A stretch of 42,558 nt of DNA from an uncultured SAR116 cluster alpha proteobacterium. GTDB lineage: Bacteria; Pseudomonadota; Alphaproteobacteria; Puniceispirillales; Marisalimonadaceae. Position 1 is the stretch's first letter, and each line of letters begins with the position of its first letter. The notes under the pieces are model-generated. The model ran no database searches, was not told the origin of the DNA, and saw only the letters and a program-made list of their open reading frames with translations. Where the stretch lies: the NCBI GenBank assembly GCA_902630555.1, contig CACOVB010000006.1, positions 1 through 42,558 of the forward strand, given 5' to 3'. Below, one piece after another: positions 1-7,470 of this stretch. A program made the position numbers and the translations under genes.

Positions 1-288
1 AACAGACTTGTTGAACAAGAAAATTTGATGGAAGAAGCTCACTCAATGGCGAAACATTTACTTTCACTTCCCCCAGCATCAAGGGTTAATACTTTATACA
101 TGATGAAGCATATGGCACCTAAATTACCATCAAACATAACAAATTTAGCAGAAAAACTTCATCTTCATGGCGATACCGAAGATCGTATGGAAAGCAGAAG
201 AGCTTTTGCAGAAAAAAGAGAACCAAATTATAAAGGATGGTTAAACCCAGATGATAGATATAATATGCCAAAGTTAGAAGAAGAGTAG
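1..288 (+). CDS. Enoyl-CoA hydratase/isomerase (crotonase), C-terminal part
   Basis: The reading frame is open to the left edge, so only the last 95 codons are present; the ATG/TTG near base 25 is internal. The C-terminal stretch EDRMESRRAFAEKREP followed by a Y-K-G-W motif is typical of the last helices of crotonase-fold enoyl-CoA hydratases, which hydrate or isomerise acyl-CoA thioesters in the cytoplasm. The catalytic glutamates and the oxyanion hole lie outside the window. It sits 13 nt upstream of a CaiB-type CoA-transferase gene on the same strand, a common pairing for CoA-dependent acid degradation. The substrate cannot be inferred. Confidence 0.8.
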   Translation, partial: NRLVEQENLMEEAHSMAKHLLSLPPASRVNTLYMMKHMAPKLPSNITNLAEKLHLHGDTEDRMESRRAFAEKREPNYKGWLNPDDRYNMPKLEEE

Positions 289-301
289 AAAAGGTTATAA
301 G

Positions 302-1515
302 ATGAATGAAATTAAAGGGGCTTTGTCAGGATTAAAAATAGTGGCTTGTTCTACAGCCCAAGCTGGAACGGTGCCTTATATGCTCATGGCAGATTTAGGT
401 GCAGATGTAATAAAAATTGAAACACCTGGTAAAGGTGACAATAATCGAAAATCTGGTTATCTATTTGGAGAAACTGGTTCTTTTTTTGAAACTAATAATC
501 GTGGAGTTAAGAGTTTAACTTTAAATCTGAAATCTGAAAAAGGTCAAAAAATTTTGCACGAACTTGTTAAAGAAGCCGATATCTTTGGACAAAATTTTAG
601 ACCAGGTGTTGCTGAAAAACTTAATTTTGATTATGAAACTTTAGAAAAAATTAACCCCAAAATCATTTATGCGTCTGTTTCAGCCTACGGACCTGACGCA
701 CCAGATGGTCATTTGCCAGGCACTGATGCTGTTGGTCAAGCACTTAGTGGAATTGCTGAAGCTTATTCTATACCAGGAAATAATTTAAGGACTGGAGTTG
801 CATCCGTAGCTGATGAGACTTGTGCTATTTTAACTTTTGGAGGAATACTCGCTGCATATATTAATGCACAAAAAACAGGTAAAGGACAAAAAACTAGAAA
901 CTTCACTAGTTGGTAGTGCATTCAGGTTACTTGGTTGGACTATGACAACTGCCATGTGGAGTAATAAACCTCCAATTACTGGTGCAAGGATAAACGGAAC
1001 AAGAGAACGTCCTGGTATTGCTGCTTGCTTTAATGACAAAAAATGGAAAACCTTTTGCTCTTCAGCTAGAACCTAATAGCTGGTTAGATGCTATGAAAGT
1101 CTTGGACTTTAAAGACACCTTAGAAGCAGAAGGACTGTTAGACTTAGGCTTGGCATTTGAATCAGAGAATAAGAAAGCAGAAATTTTAAATAAACTAGCT
1201 GAACTCTTTTCAACTAATGAAAGAGATCACTGGATTTCAATATTGAGAAAAGCGGATAAAATTTCAACCCATGTGAATACAATGTTGGAAGCTTCATCTG
1301 ATCCAAACATAGTAAACAATAATTATGTGACGGAGGTTTGGTATCCTGAATTAAATAAAAATTTAAAAGTACATGGAACTCCATGGAAGTTTTCTAAAAC
1401 TCCAGCAAATATTAAAAGAGCCCCTAAACTTGGTGAACACAACTCAGAAATTCTTAAAAAGTTAGGGTACTCAACTGATGAAATTGAAAATTTAACAAAA
1501 GAAAATATTATTTAG
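302..1515 (+). pseudogene. CaiB/BaiF family CoA-transferase, interrupted by two +1 frameshifts
   Basis: Three overlapping frames together encode one type III CoA-transferase of about 403 residues, the usual family length. The first frame (302-916) has the N-terminal GLKIVACSTAQAG region and the catalytic-Asp region (PGTDAVGQALSG). The frame moves at the A6 run 888-893: GKGQK should continue as LETSLVG, which lies in the next frame. It moves again at the A6 run 1038-1043: FNDK should continue as NGKPFALQLEP. Removing one A from each run restores a full protein ending at 1515. No other disruption is visible, so the lesion is recent, or the two runs were misread. An 11-A run in the Baeyer-Villiger gene of this window is in frame, which argues against general homopolymer error. 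The gene follows a crotonase and overlaps the carbonic-anhydrase-like gene tail to tail by 8 nt. Confidence 0.85.
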
Positions 1516-2038
1516 TTTCTTCAAGCTCTTTAATAAACTTTTTAAAATTAGCTACATAGTGCTTAGATGATCGTGTCATATCTTTTATCATTTCTAGGCT
1601 TAACTCTCTTACCGCTTTAGCCGGAGATCCTATAATTAACATGCCATCAGGAAATTCCTTATTTTCAGTCACCAAAGCCCCTGCACCAACAAGACAATTA
1701 TTTCCAATTTTTGCGTTATTAAGAATAGTAGCCCCCATTCCAACAAGTGAATTATTTCCAATAGTGCAACCATGTATTATTGCATTATGGCCAATAGTAC
1801 AATTATCACCAATTGTGACAGGAGTATTTGGATCAACATGAATAATTGTATTTTCTTGAATATTTGTTTCGTTACCTATTTTTATAATATCATTATCACC
1901 TCTCAAAACTGAACCGAACCAAATTCCAACATCTTGTCCTAAAATAACATTGCCTATGACATGAGCATCTGGCGCTACCCAATATGAACCTTCAGATGGT
2001 AATTGAGGCTTTTTGTCTCCTAAATTATAAATTGGCAT
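1508..2038 (-). CDS. Gamma-carbonic anhydrase / hexapeptide-repeat protein
   Basis: A left-handed beta-helix protein of 176 aa with repeated hexapeptides (VIGNVILGQDVGIWFGSVLRGD, then ENTIIHVDPNTPVTIGDNCTIGHNAIIHGC). The histidines in IIHVD, IGHNAIIHGC and nearby positions match the zinc-binding pattern of gamma-class carbonic anhydrase-like proteins (YrdA/PaaY/CaiE group). Members bind a metal; some hydrate CO2, others act as thioesterases or have unknown roles. The ORF track begins 20 codons earlier, but the start MPIYNLGDKKPQL at 2038 is chosen because AAGGAG lies 5 nt upstream (2044-2049) and family proteins begin this way. A PaaY-like role with the adjacent CoA genes is possible but not shown. 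Confidence 0.85.
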   Translation of the reverse strand: MPIYNLGDKKPQLPSEGSYWVAPDAHVIGNVILGQDVGIWFGSVLRGDNDIIKIGNETNIQENTIIHVDPNTPVTIGDNCTIGHNAIIHGCTIGNNSLVGMGATILNNAKIGNNCLVGAGALVTENKEFPDGMLIIGSPAKAVRELSLEMIKDMTRSSKHYVANFKKFIKELEETK

Positions 2039-2199
2039 TTTCACTCCTTGATAAATTTTTTTAACACTAGTTATGAACCCATTAATTAATTCCATCAATA
2101 AGAATAATTATTGTCAAGGAAAGAAAATATTTTACTCATAATTGGATTGATTTTTATATAAATTTAAATGTAAATTTTTTTAATAATTATTAAAATTAG

Positions 2200-3369
2200 T
2201 TAAAAAGGCAATCCAACATAATTTTCTGCAAATGACTTTTGAGCGACTTCTGAATTTTCTAAATACTCAATTTCTGTTTCTTGCATTTTTTGATCAAAAT
2301 CAGACTGATTAGGAAATTTGTGAAAAGTCACTGTCATCCACCAACTAAATCTAATGGCTTTCCAAACTCTATTTAATGCTCGTTTTGAATATTTAGATAA
2401 TACCGTTTTATTTTTTTCTTGGTAATATTCTTCTAAGGTCTCAACTAAATAGTTTACATCTGAAAAAGCTAAATTTAACCCCTTTGCACCTGTAGGTGGA
2501 ACTATATGAGCAGCATCTCCAACTAAAAATAGATTTCCATAACTCATTGGTTCAACCACAAATGATCTTAGAGGAGCTAGTGACTTCTCTATAGATGGAC
2601 CTGTTACGAGATTTTCTAAAGATTCTTCTGGTAATCTTTTTTTTATTTCATTCCAAAAACGATCATCACTCCATTCAGTAGTTTTTTCTTCAATTGAAGT
2701 TTGGATATAATATCTACTTAAATTTTCATTCCGCATAGAAGCCAGAGCAAAACCTGTTTTATGGTTTGCATAAATTAATTCTTCGCTAATTGGAGGTGTT
2801 TCAGATAAGATTCCCAACCATGCAAAAGGGTAGACTCTCTCAAAGGTTTTAATTTTTTCTTTAGGAATTGTATTTCTTGAAACACCATGAAATCCATCAC
2901 AACCTATTATAAAATCCGCATTAATTTTTGTTTCTTTATCAACGATCTTGCATGTAACGTATGGGCTACTTGTTTCAATTTCATGAATTTTTACATCTTT
3001 AACTGAATTAAAAACTTTACCATTATTTTTTTCTCTAAGCTCATATAGATCTTTTGTCACTTCTGTTTGACCATAAACAGTAACTTTTTGATTAATCAAT
3101 TTGTTAAAATCCATTCTAAATCCACGATTTTTTAAAGACAAAAAAATGCCATCATGAGAAAAACCTTCTTCCTTTATCCTTTTGAAAATTCCAGCCTTTT
3201 TTAGTAATTTTATGGTTCCTTCTTCTAAAACACCTGCTCTTATTCTGGATAACACATGTTCTTTGGTGTGTTTTTCCAAAACTAAACAATCAATATTAAT
3301 ATCACTTAAAAGTTGCGACAATAGTAATCCTGAAGGCCCTCCTCCAATGATAAGAACTTGAGTTCTCAT
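2200..3369 (-). CDS. pobA: 4-hydroxybenzoate 3-monooxygenase
   Basis: A class A flavoprotein monooxygenase that adds a hydroxyl group to 4-hydroxybenzoate using NAD(P)H and O2, giving protocatechuate. The protein follows PobA from end to end: an FAD-binding GGGPSG motif near residue 9, SRIRAGVLEEGT, VYGQTEVTKDL, the GCDGFHGVSR motif, SYAPLR-like SLAPLRSFVVEPM, and the GDAAHIVPPTGAKGLNLA signature, ending in ENYVGLPF. Its 389 aa match the roughly 390-aa family. It lies on the same strand downstream of a TRAP transporter, 122 nt after dctM, suggesting that the transporter may bring in the substrate or a related aromatic acid. PcaHG, which cleaves its product, is encoded 15 kb away at 18.5-19.7 kb. 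No adjacent pobR-type regulator is present. Confidence 0.95.
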   Translation of the reverse strand: MRTQVLIIGGGPSGLLLSQLLSDINIDCLVLEKHTKEHVLSRIRAGVLEEGTIKLLKKAGIFKRIKEEGFSHDGIFLSLKNRGFRMDFNKLINQKVTVYGQTEVTKDLYELREKNNGKVFNSVKDVKIHEIETSSPYVTCKIVDKETKINADFIIGCDGFHGVSRNTIPKEKIKTFERVYPFAWLGILSETPPISEELIYANHKTGFALASMRNENLSRYYIQTSIEEKTTEWSDDRFWNEIKKRLPEESLENLVTGPSIEKSLAPLRSFVVEPMSYGNLFLVGDAAHIVPPTGAKGLNLAFSDVNYLVETLEEYYQEKNKTVLSKYSKRALNRVWKAIRFSWWMTVTFHKFPNQSDFDQKMQETEIEYLENSEVAQKSFAENYVGLPF

Positions 3370-3418
3370 AAAAATATCCAGTGAATCTTATTTTTTAATA
3401 ACAAAAACATATATAAGA

Positions 3419-3424
3419 ATTATA
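3419..3424 (-). promoter_or_regulatory. Possible -10 box (TATAAT) upstream of pobA
   Basis: The minus strand reads TATAAT about 50 nt before the pobA start, inside the 122-nt dctM-pobA gap. No convincing -35 box at 16-18 nt is visible, and the gap is very AT-rich, so this could be chance. If real it would let pobA be transcribed separately from dctPQM. Confidence 0.25.
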
Positions 3425-3491
3425 ATAAATGAATGTTTTATTAAAAATCAAATTGAATTAAAAAATTAATTTTAAATTGTTGTTACGTCTT

Positions 3492-4811
3492 TTAATAAAA
3501 AGCCCATAACATTATTAGAGTAATACTTGGGAAAGAAAATAATAATATTATTCTGATTATATCACTTAACAAAAAGGGTATAACGCCTTTAAAAGTATCA
3601 ATTATAGGTACATCCTTAGCCATTTTATTAATTATAAATACATTTAGTCCAACAGGTGGAGTTATTAAACCAACTTCAACAACAACTAAAGTTAATATCC
3701 CAAACCAAATTGCTGTTTCTTCTGGAGACAATCCAAAATCAAGTGACATCACTAAAGGAAAAAAAACAGGGATTGTTAACAATATCATTGCTAAGCTATC
3801 CATTAAACATCCTAAGAACAGATATAAAATCATAATGCATGCAACAACTATTAAAGGTTCTAAATTATTTTCCTTAGAAAATTCAGTTAATAAATTTGGA
3901 AGCTGAGTTAAAGCAATAAAAGAATTAAAAAATTCCGCACCTAATAAAACAAAAAATATCATTCCAGTTGTAACCGCTGTGTTTTCAATAACCTCAATAA
4001 ATGACTTTATGTTAAATGATTTATTTGTGATAGCTATAATACCAGTTCCTGCAGCACCAATTGCAGCACCTTCAGTAGGTGTAAAAAAACCTAGATAAAT
4101 TCCACCAATCATGACAACAAAGATCAAGATTATATGCCAAATATTTTTAAATAAATACATACGTTCTTTCCAAGGAACTCTATCTTTAATTGGTCCAGAA
4201 TCTTGGTTTAATCTGACATATAGACTAATTGCAACTATATAACCTATGGCAGCAAGTAAACCAGGTATGAAAGCGCATAAAAACATTTTAGCTATGTTTT
4301 GTTCGGTCAGAATAGAATAAATTATTAATATAACTGAAGGGGGAATTAAAATGCCTAGAGTTCCTCCTGCAGCTAATGCACCAGTACTTAATGCTCCTGA
4401 ATACCCTAATCTTCTTAACTCTGGCAAGGCTACTTTCCCCATAGTTGCTGCAGTCGCTAACGATGATCCACAAATTGCGCCAAACCCAGCACATGCTCCA
4501 ACGGCAGCCATAGCAACTCCACCTTTTTTATGACCTAAACATGCACCAGCAAACTTAAACAATGCTTCACTCATGCCAGCTTTAGATGCGAAATTACCCA
4601 TGAGTAAAAAAAGTGGAATAACTGAAAGAGAGTAATTTGAAAATAAATGCCATGCACTTGTTTTAGCTAGAGACATAATAGGAAGCCATCCTGTAATTAA
4701 AATTGTACCGGAACATCCAACTAACAACATGGCTAAACCAATAGGAACTCTGAATGCTAAAAGTGAAAACAGAATTGGGAAAGCTAGAATGCCAAGAATA
4801 TATTTGTCCAT
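3492..4811 (-). CDS. dctM: TRAP transporter large membrane subunit
   Basis: A 439-aa polytopic protein with about twelve hydrophobic segments and the DctM signature regions GSSLATAATMGKVALPELRR, GALAAGGTLGILIPPS, GFFTPTEGAAIGA and VGLITPPVGLNVFII. DctM is the sodium-driven transport channel of TRAP systems in the inner membrane and works with DctQ and the periplasmic DctP. It starts 2 nt after dctQ ends, so the two are translated together. The gene order dctP-dctQ-dctM is standard. Substrate cannot be read from DctM, but the downstream pobA suggests an aromatic or other organic acid. Confidence 0.96.
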   Translation of the reverse strand: MDKYILGILAFPILFSLLAFRVPIGLAMLLVGCSGTILITGWLPIMSLAKTSAWHLFSNYSLSVIPLFLLMGNFASKAGMSEALFKFAGACLGHKKGGVAMAAVGACAGFGAICGSSLATAATMGKVALPELRRLGYSGALSTGALAAGGTLGILIPPSVILIIYSILTEQNIAKMFLCAFIPGLLAAIGYIVAISLYVRLNQDSGPIKDRVPWKERMYLFKNIWHIILIFVVMIGGIYLGFFTPTEGAAIGAAGTGIIAITNKSFNIKSFIEVIENTAVTTGMIFFVLLGAEFFNSFIALTQLPNLLTEFSKENNLEPLIVVACIMILYLFLGCLMDSLAMILLTIPVFFPLVMSLDFGLSPEETAIWFGILTLVVVEVGLITPPVGLNVFIINKMAKDVPIIDTFKGVIPFLLSDIIRIILLFSFPSITLIMLWAFY

Positions 4812-4813
4812 GA

Positions 4814-5344
4814 TTAACTTCTCGATAGAACTAATTCACGATAAAATGTGTATAAACAACATATAGATAGCAGTCCAAATGAAAATGTTACTGGCAAAAA
4901 GGGTATCCAAATTGGAAATTGTAGTAACATAGTTTCTTCTTGATAATTATACATGTCTTTTGCTCCGAAAAACATCCTCCAAGTAAAAAACAAGGCTATA
5001 AGTCCATAAAAAACTGAGCTAACACAATCTAAAAAAGCAATCTTTTTGAAATTTAATTTTGCAGTTATGAAATCTACAATAACATTACCTTTTTTTAAAT
5101 GGCACAAAGGTAAAAAGGAAGAGATAGCAATTGCACTACCAATTTCAACCAATTCAAAATCACCCACTAGAGGATTTAAGAATATAATTCTACTTAATAT
5201 TGAAACAAAGTTAATTAAAATAACAATGACAAGAATTATACCTCCTAAAATAGCTAAAATATAAGCTAAGTCATATAAAAAACGACCAAATTTATCATTT
5301 GGTCGTTCTGTAAGTTCATCAATAGGATTGGTTGATGAACTCAT
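4814..5344 (-). CDS. dctQ: TRAP transporter small membrane subunit
   Basis: A 176-aa protein with four predicted membrane spans, the typical size and topology of DctQ, including the region VDFITAKL after the second span. It forms the membrane complex with DctM. It begins 4 nt after the dctP stop. An intrinsic-terminator-like hairpin with a U-rich tail lies inside its first 65 nt (5281-5307), so readthrough from dctP into dctQM may be limited; see the separate entry. Family assignment is firm from context; sequence conservation of DctQ is always low. Confidence 0.92.
   Translation of the reverse strand: MSSSTNPIDELTERPNDKFGRFLYDLAYILAILGGIILVIVILINFVSILSRIIFLNPLVGDFELVEIGSAIAISSFLPLCHLKKGNVIVDFITAKLNFKKIAFLDCVSSVFYGLIALFFTWRMFFGAKDMYNYQEETMLLQFPIWIPFLPVTFSFGLLSICCLYTFYRELVLSRS
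5281..5307 (-). terminator. Intragenic terminator-like hairpin at the start of dctQ
   Basis: On the minus strand AACGACCAAAT and ATTTGGTCGTT form a perfect 11-bp stem around a 5-nt loop (GATAA on that strand), followed at once by TTTTAT, giving a run of six T. It spans nucleotides 38-64 of dctQ, just after the binding-protein gene dctP. The dctP-dctQ gap is only 4 nt, so the hairpin must lie in coding sequence. It could attenuate transcription or protect the dctP mRNA 3' end. tctB has a similar structure at the same offset. Confidence 0.6.
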
Positions 5345-5348
5345 TTAA

Positions 5349-6377
5349 TTATAATGATTTTTCATATTTTGAAATTAAGCTTTTTGCTGTATCTAAAAGT
5401 TTTTGAGCGTCTAAACCTTTTTTATTAGTACTCTTAATCCAATCTTCAGTTACTTTTTTTCCTGCAGCTTTCATTTTGGCTAGTTCTTCGCCTTGCAAAG
5501 TAAAAAACTGTCCACCAGCATTTACAGCTAATTTTCTTGCAGGAACTTCAAAGCCGTCCCAAAGTTTACCTGCCTCTTTTGCTAAAGATAAGCCTGAATT
5601 ATTATCAATAACTTTTTTTTGCGATGGTGATAAACTCTCATACTTTGCTTTATTCATTATGAATAAAAAAGGTGTTGTATATAGACCTCTATTACCTGCA
5701 ACATTAGTATGTGCTTTTGTTAATTCTTGCAATTTAAATGAAGGCATAATTTCCCAAGGCACAACCATTCCATCAATTACTCCTTTTGACAATGACGGGG
5801 CAACTTTTGGAACTGGCATCCCGACTGGAGTGGCACCCATACTTTTAAGCATAGTTGTAATTACTCTTGTAGGACCTCTCATCTTCATCCCTTGAAAATC
5901 ACCAATAGACTTAATCAGCTTATTTTTTGTATGTATCATACCAGGAGCGTGCACATGAACTGTTAAGATTTTATAATCTTTTAGATCTTCTGCTCCTATG
6001 GTTTCTACATACTCCTGAACCGCTTGTGATGTTATTACTGATTTTGTTGGCAAAAATGGTAATTCAAAAGCTTCAAGTCTTGGAAATCTTCCTGGTGTAT
6101 AACCCGCAACTGTCCAAACTATGTCTACTACCCCTTCTCTGACTTGATCAACAAGCTGGGGTGGCTTTCCTCCAAGTTGCATAGAATAATACATCTCGGT
6201 TACAATTTCACCATTTGATTCTTTTTTAACTTTTTCTGCCCACGGCAAAACAAATTTTGCATTAGAGTTAGCTGGTGCAGGAACAAATGTATGAAATTTT
6301 AAAGTTACCTTATCAGCTAGTGCAGAAAATGAAAAAAAGGTTAATGATAAAATAATCATTTTTATAAGCATTTTCAT
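5349..6377 (-). CDS. dctP: TRAP transporter periplasmic substrate-binding protein
   Basis: A 342-aa DctP-family protein with a signal peptide (MKMLIKMIILSLTFFSFSALA, cleavage expected before DKVTL). The mature protein starts with the usual beta strand VTLKFHTF and contains the MKMRGPTRVITTMLKSMGAT segment that carries the conserved Arg contacting substrate carboxylates, followed by VDGMVVPWE-like GVIDGMVVPW. It captures an organic acid in the periplasm for DctQM. It leads the operon, with AGGAGG 5 nt before the ATG, one of the strongest ribosome sites in the window, in line with high expression of binding proteins. It is divergent from the extradiol cluster. The ligand is unknown; 4-hydroxybenzoate or a related aromatic acid is an inference from pobA. 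Confidence 0.95.
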   Translation of the reverse strand: MKMLIKMIILSLTFFSFSALADKVTLKFHTFVPAPANSNAKFVLPWAEKVKKESNGEIVTEMYYSMQLGGKPPQLVDQVREGVVDIVWTVAGYTPGRFPRLEAFELPFLPTKSVITSQAVQEYVETIGAEDLKDYKILTVHVHAPGMIHTKNKLIKSIGDFQGMKMRGPTRVITTMLKSMGATPVGMPVPKVAPSLSKGVIDGMVVPWEIMPSFKLQELTKAHTNVAGNRGLYTTPFLFIMNKAKYESLSPSQKKVIDNNSGLSLAKEAGKLWDGFEVPARKLAVNAGGQFFTLQGEELAKMKAAGKKVTEDWIKSTNKKGLDAQKLLDTAKSLISKYEKSL

Positions 6378-6444
6378 TGTTTCCTCCTAAATTAAGAAAA
6401 TTAAATCACAAAAAAAAATAAGTTACTAATATAAATTTAAAAAA

Positions 6445-6472
6445 TTGATTTTAAGAAATCGATTGATAAAAT
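6445..6472 (+). promoter_or_regulatory. Probable promoter of the extradiol/TTT cluster
   Basis: TTGATT and TAAAAT are separated by 16 nt, with the -10 box ending 17 nt before the ATG at 6490. The hexamer ATTGAT occurs twice (6444-6449 and 6462-6467), 18 nt apart and overlapping both promoter elements, so it might be a regulator half-site. The 112-nt divergent gap also has to hold the dctP promoter. Confidence 0.4.
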
Positions 6473-6489
6473 TTAATTAGGTAATTTAT

Positions 6490-7470
6490 ATGGCAATAAA
6501 AGCTCTTTCATATTTAGGTATTACATCAGAAAAAATCCAAGATTGGTCAGATTATGCAACAAAAAATCTTGGCATGCAGGAAATTGATAAAACAAAAAAC
6601 TCTTTAATGCTAAGAATGGATGATCAAAAACAAAGGTTTTCCATTTCGAATGATGGTGGTGAGGGTTTATCATTTTTAGGGTGGGAAGTAGAAAAAAAAA
6701 GTGACTTAGATAATTTTGCATCAAAATTAAATGAAAATAATGTAAAAGTTTTTAGAGGACAAAAGTTTCTTTGTGACAAAAGGTTTGTTGAAGACTTAAT
6801 TTATTTTAAAGATCCAGCTGGAAACCAAATTGAATTAATATTTAATCCATTTAAAACTGACGACGAGTTTAAGCCTGGGAGAGCTATATCAGGTTTTAAA
6901 ACAGGTATCTGCGGACTGGGTCATGCGGTGCTACATACAAACAATATTGAACCACTAGTAACATTTTATAGAGATATCTTAAAATTCAAAGTAAGTGATT
7001 ATAGCTTCGAACCAATTAGACTTCATTTTTTTCATGTAAACGAAAGACATCATAGCTTTGCTCTTGTAGAAACAGGGAAAGTAGGCTTCCATCATTTTAT
7101 GGTAGAATATAAAAATTTAGATGATGTTGGACAAGGCTATGACTTGTTACAATTTGAAAAAAATAAAATTGCATATACTATCGGTAGACACACAAATGAT
7201 TATATGACATCTTTTTATTCTTATTCACCTTCAGGTTTTTTTGTTGAAAATGGTTGGGGTGGCAGACTTATAAATCCAGATACATGGACTCCGGAATTAA
7301 CAGATATTGGACCAAGTTTTTGGGGCCATGAAAGACTTCATCTTCCAGAAGATGAAAGACTTAAATTTAGAAATAAAAGAATGGAGATAGCTGCTAATGG
7401 AATTCAAGCTCCTTTAGTTATCGATTGTCCTTGGTTGTATCAAAATCAATTAAATAAAAATGCAAAATAA
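6490..7470 (+). CDS. Two-domain type I extradiol ring-cleavage dioxygenase (BphC-like)
   Basis: A 326-aa VOC-superfamily protein with two glyoxalase-fold domains, as in 2,3-dihydroxybiphenyl 1,2-dioxygenases. The C-terminal domain has the full iron site: His145 (GLGHAVL), His202 (GFHHFMVE) and Glu253 (GFFVENGWG). The acid-base residues of the family are also matched: His in NERHHS (187/188), His234 (GRHTNDY) and a Tyr in SFYSYSPSG. The enzyme should therefore open a catechol ring next to the diol (meta cleavage) using Fe(II) and O2. It heads a plus-strand operon and overlaps the next hydroxylase gene by 11 nt, so that enzyme probably makes its catechol. The exact diol is unknown. Confidence 0.88.
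   Translation: MAIKALSYLGITSEKIQDWSDYATKNLGMQEIDKTKNSLMLRMDDQKQRFSISNDGGEGLSFLGWEVEKKSDLDNFASKLNENNVKVFRGQKFLCDKRFVEDLIYFKDPAGNQIELIFNPFKTDDEFKPGRAISGFKTGICGLGHAVLHTNNIEPLVTFYRDILKFKVSDYSFEPIRLHFFHVNERHHSFALVETGKVGFHHFMVEYKNLDDVGQGYDLLQFEKNKIAYTIGRHTNDYMTSFYSYSPSGFFVENGWGGRLINPDTWTPELTDIGPSFWGHERLHLPEDERLKFRNKRMEIAANGIQAPLVIDCPWLYQNQLNKNAK

Noticed and set aside
830-1039. Minus-strand ORF of 69 aa opposite the CoA-transferase
   Set aside because: Shadow of the frameshifted plus-strand gene, whose protein is recognisable in all three frames.
2099-2199. AT-rich inverted repeats (AAATTTA/TAAATTT, TTAATAATTATTAA) after pobA
   Set aside because: Short, no GC in the stems, and such repeats are expected by chance at this base composition.
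4351-4533. 60-aa plus-strand ORF within dctM
   Set aside because: Pro/Ala-rich translation is the antisense of glycine-rich DctM motifs; no independent evidence.
5476-5895. 139-aa plus-strand ORF opposite dctP
   Set aside because: Fully inside the well-supported dctP gene; composition is typical of an antisense shadow.
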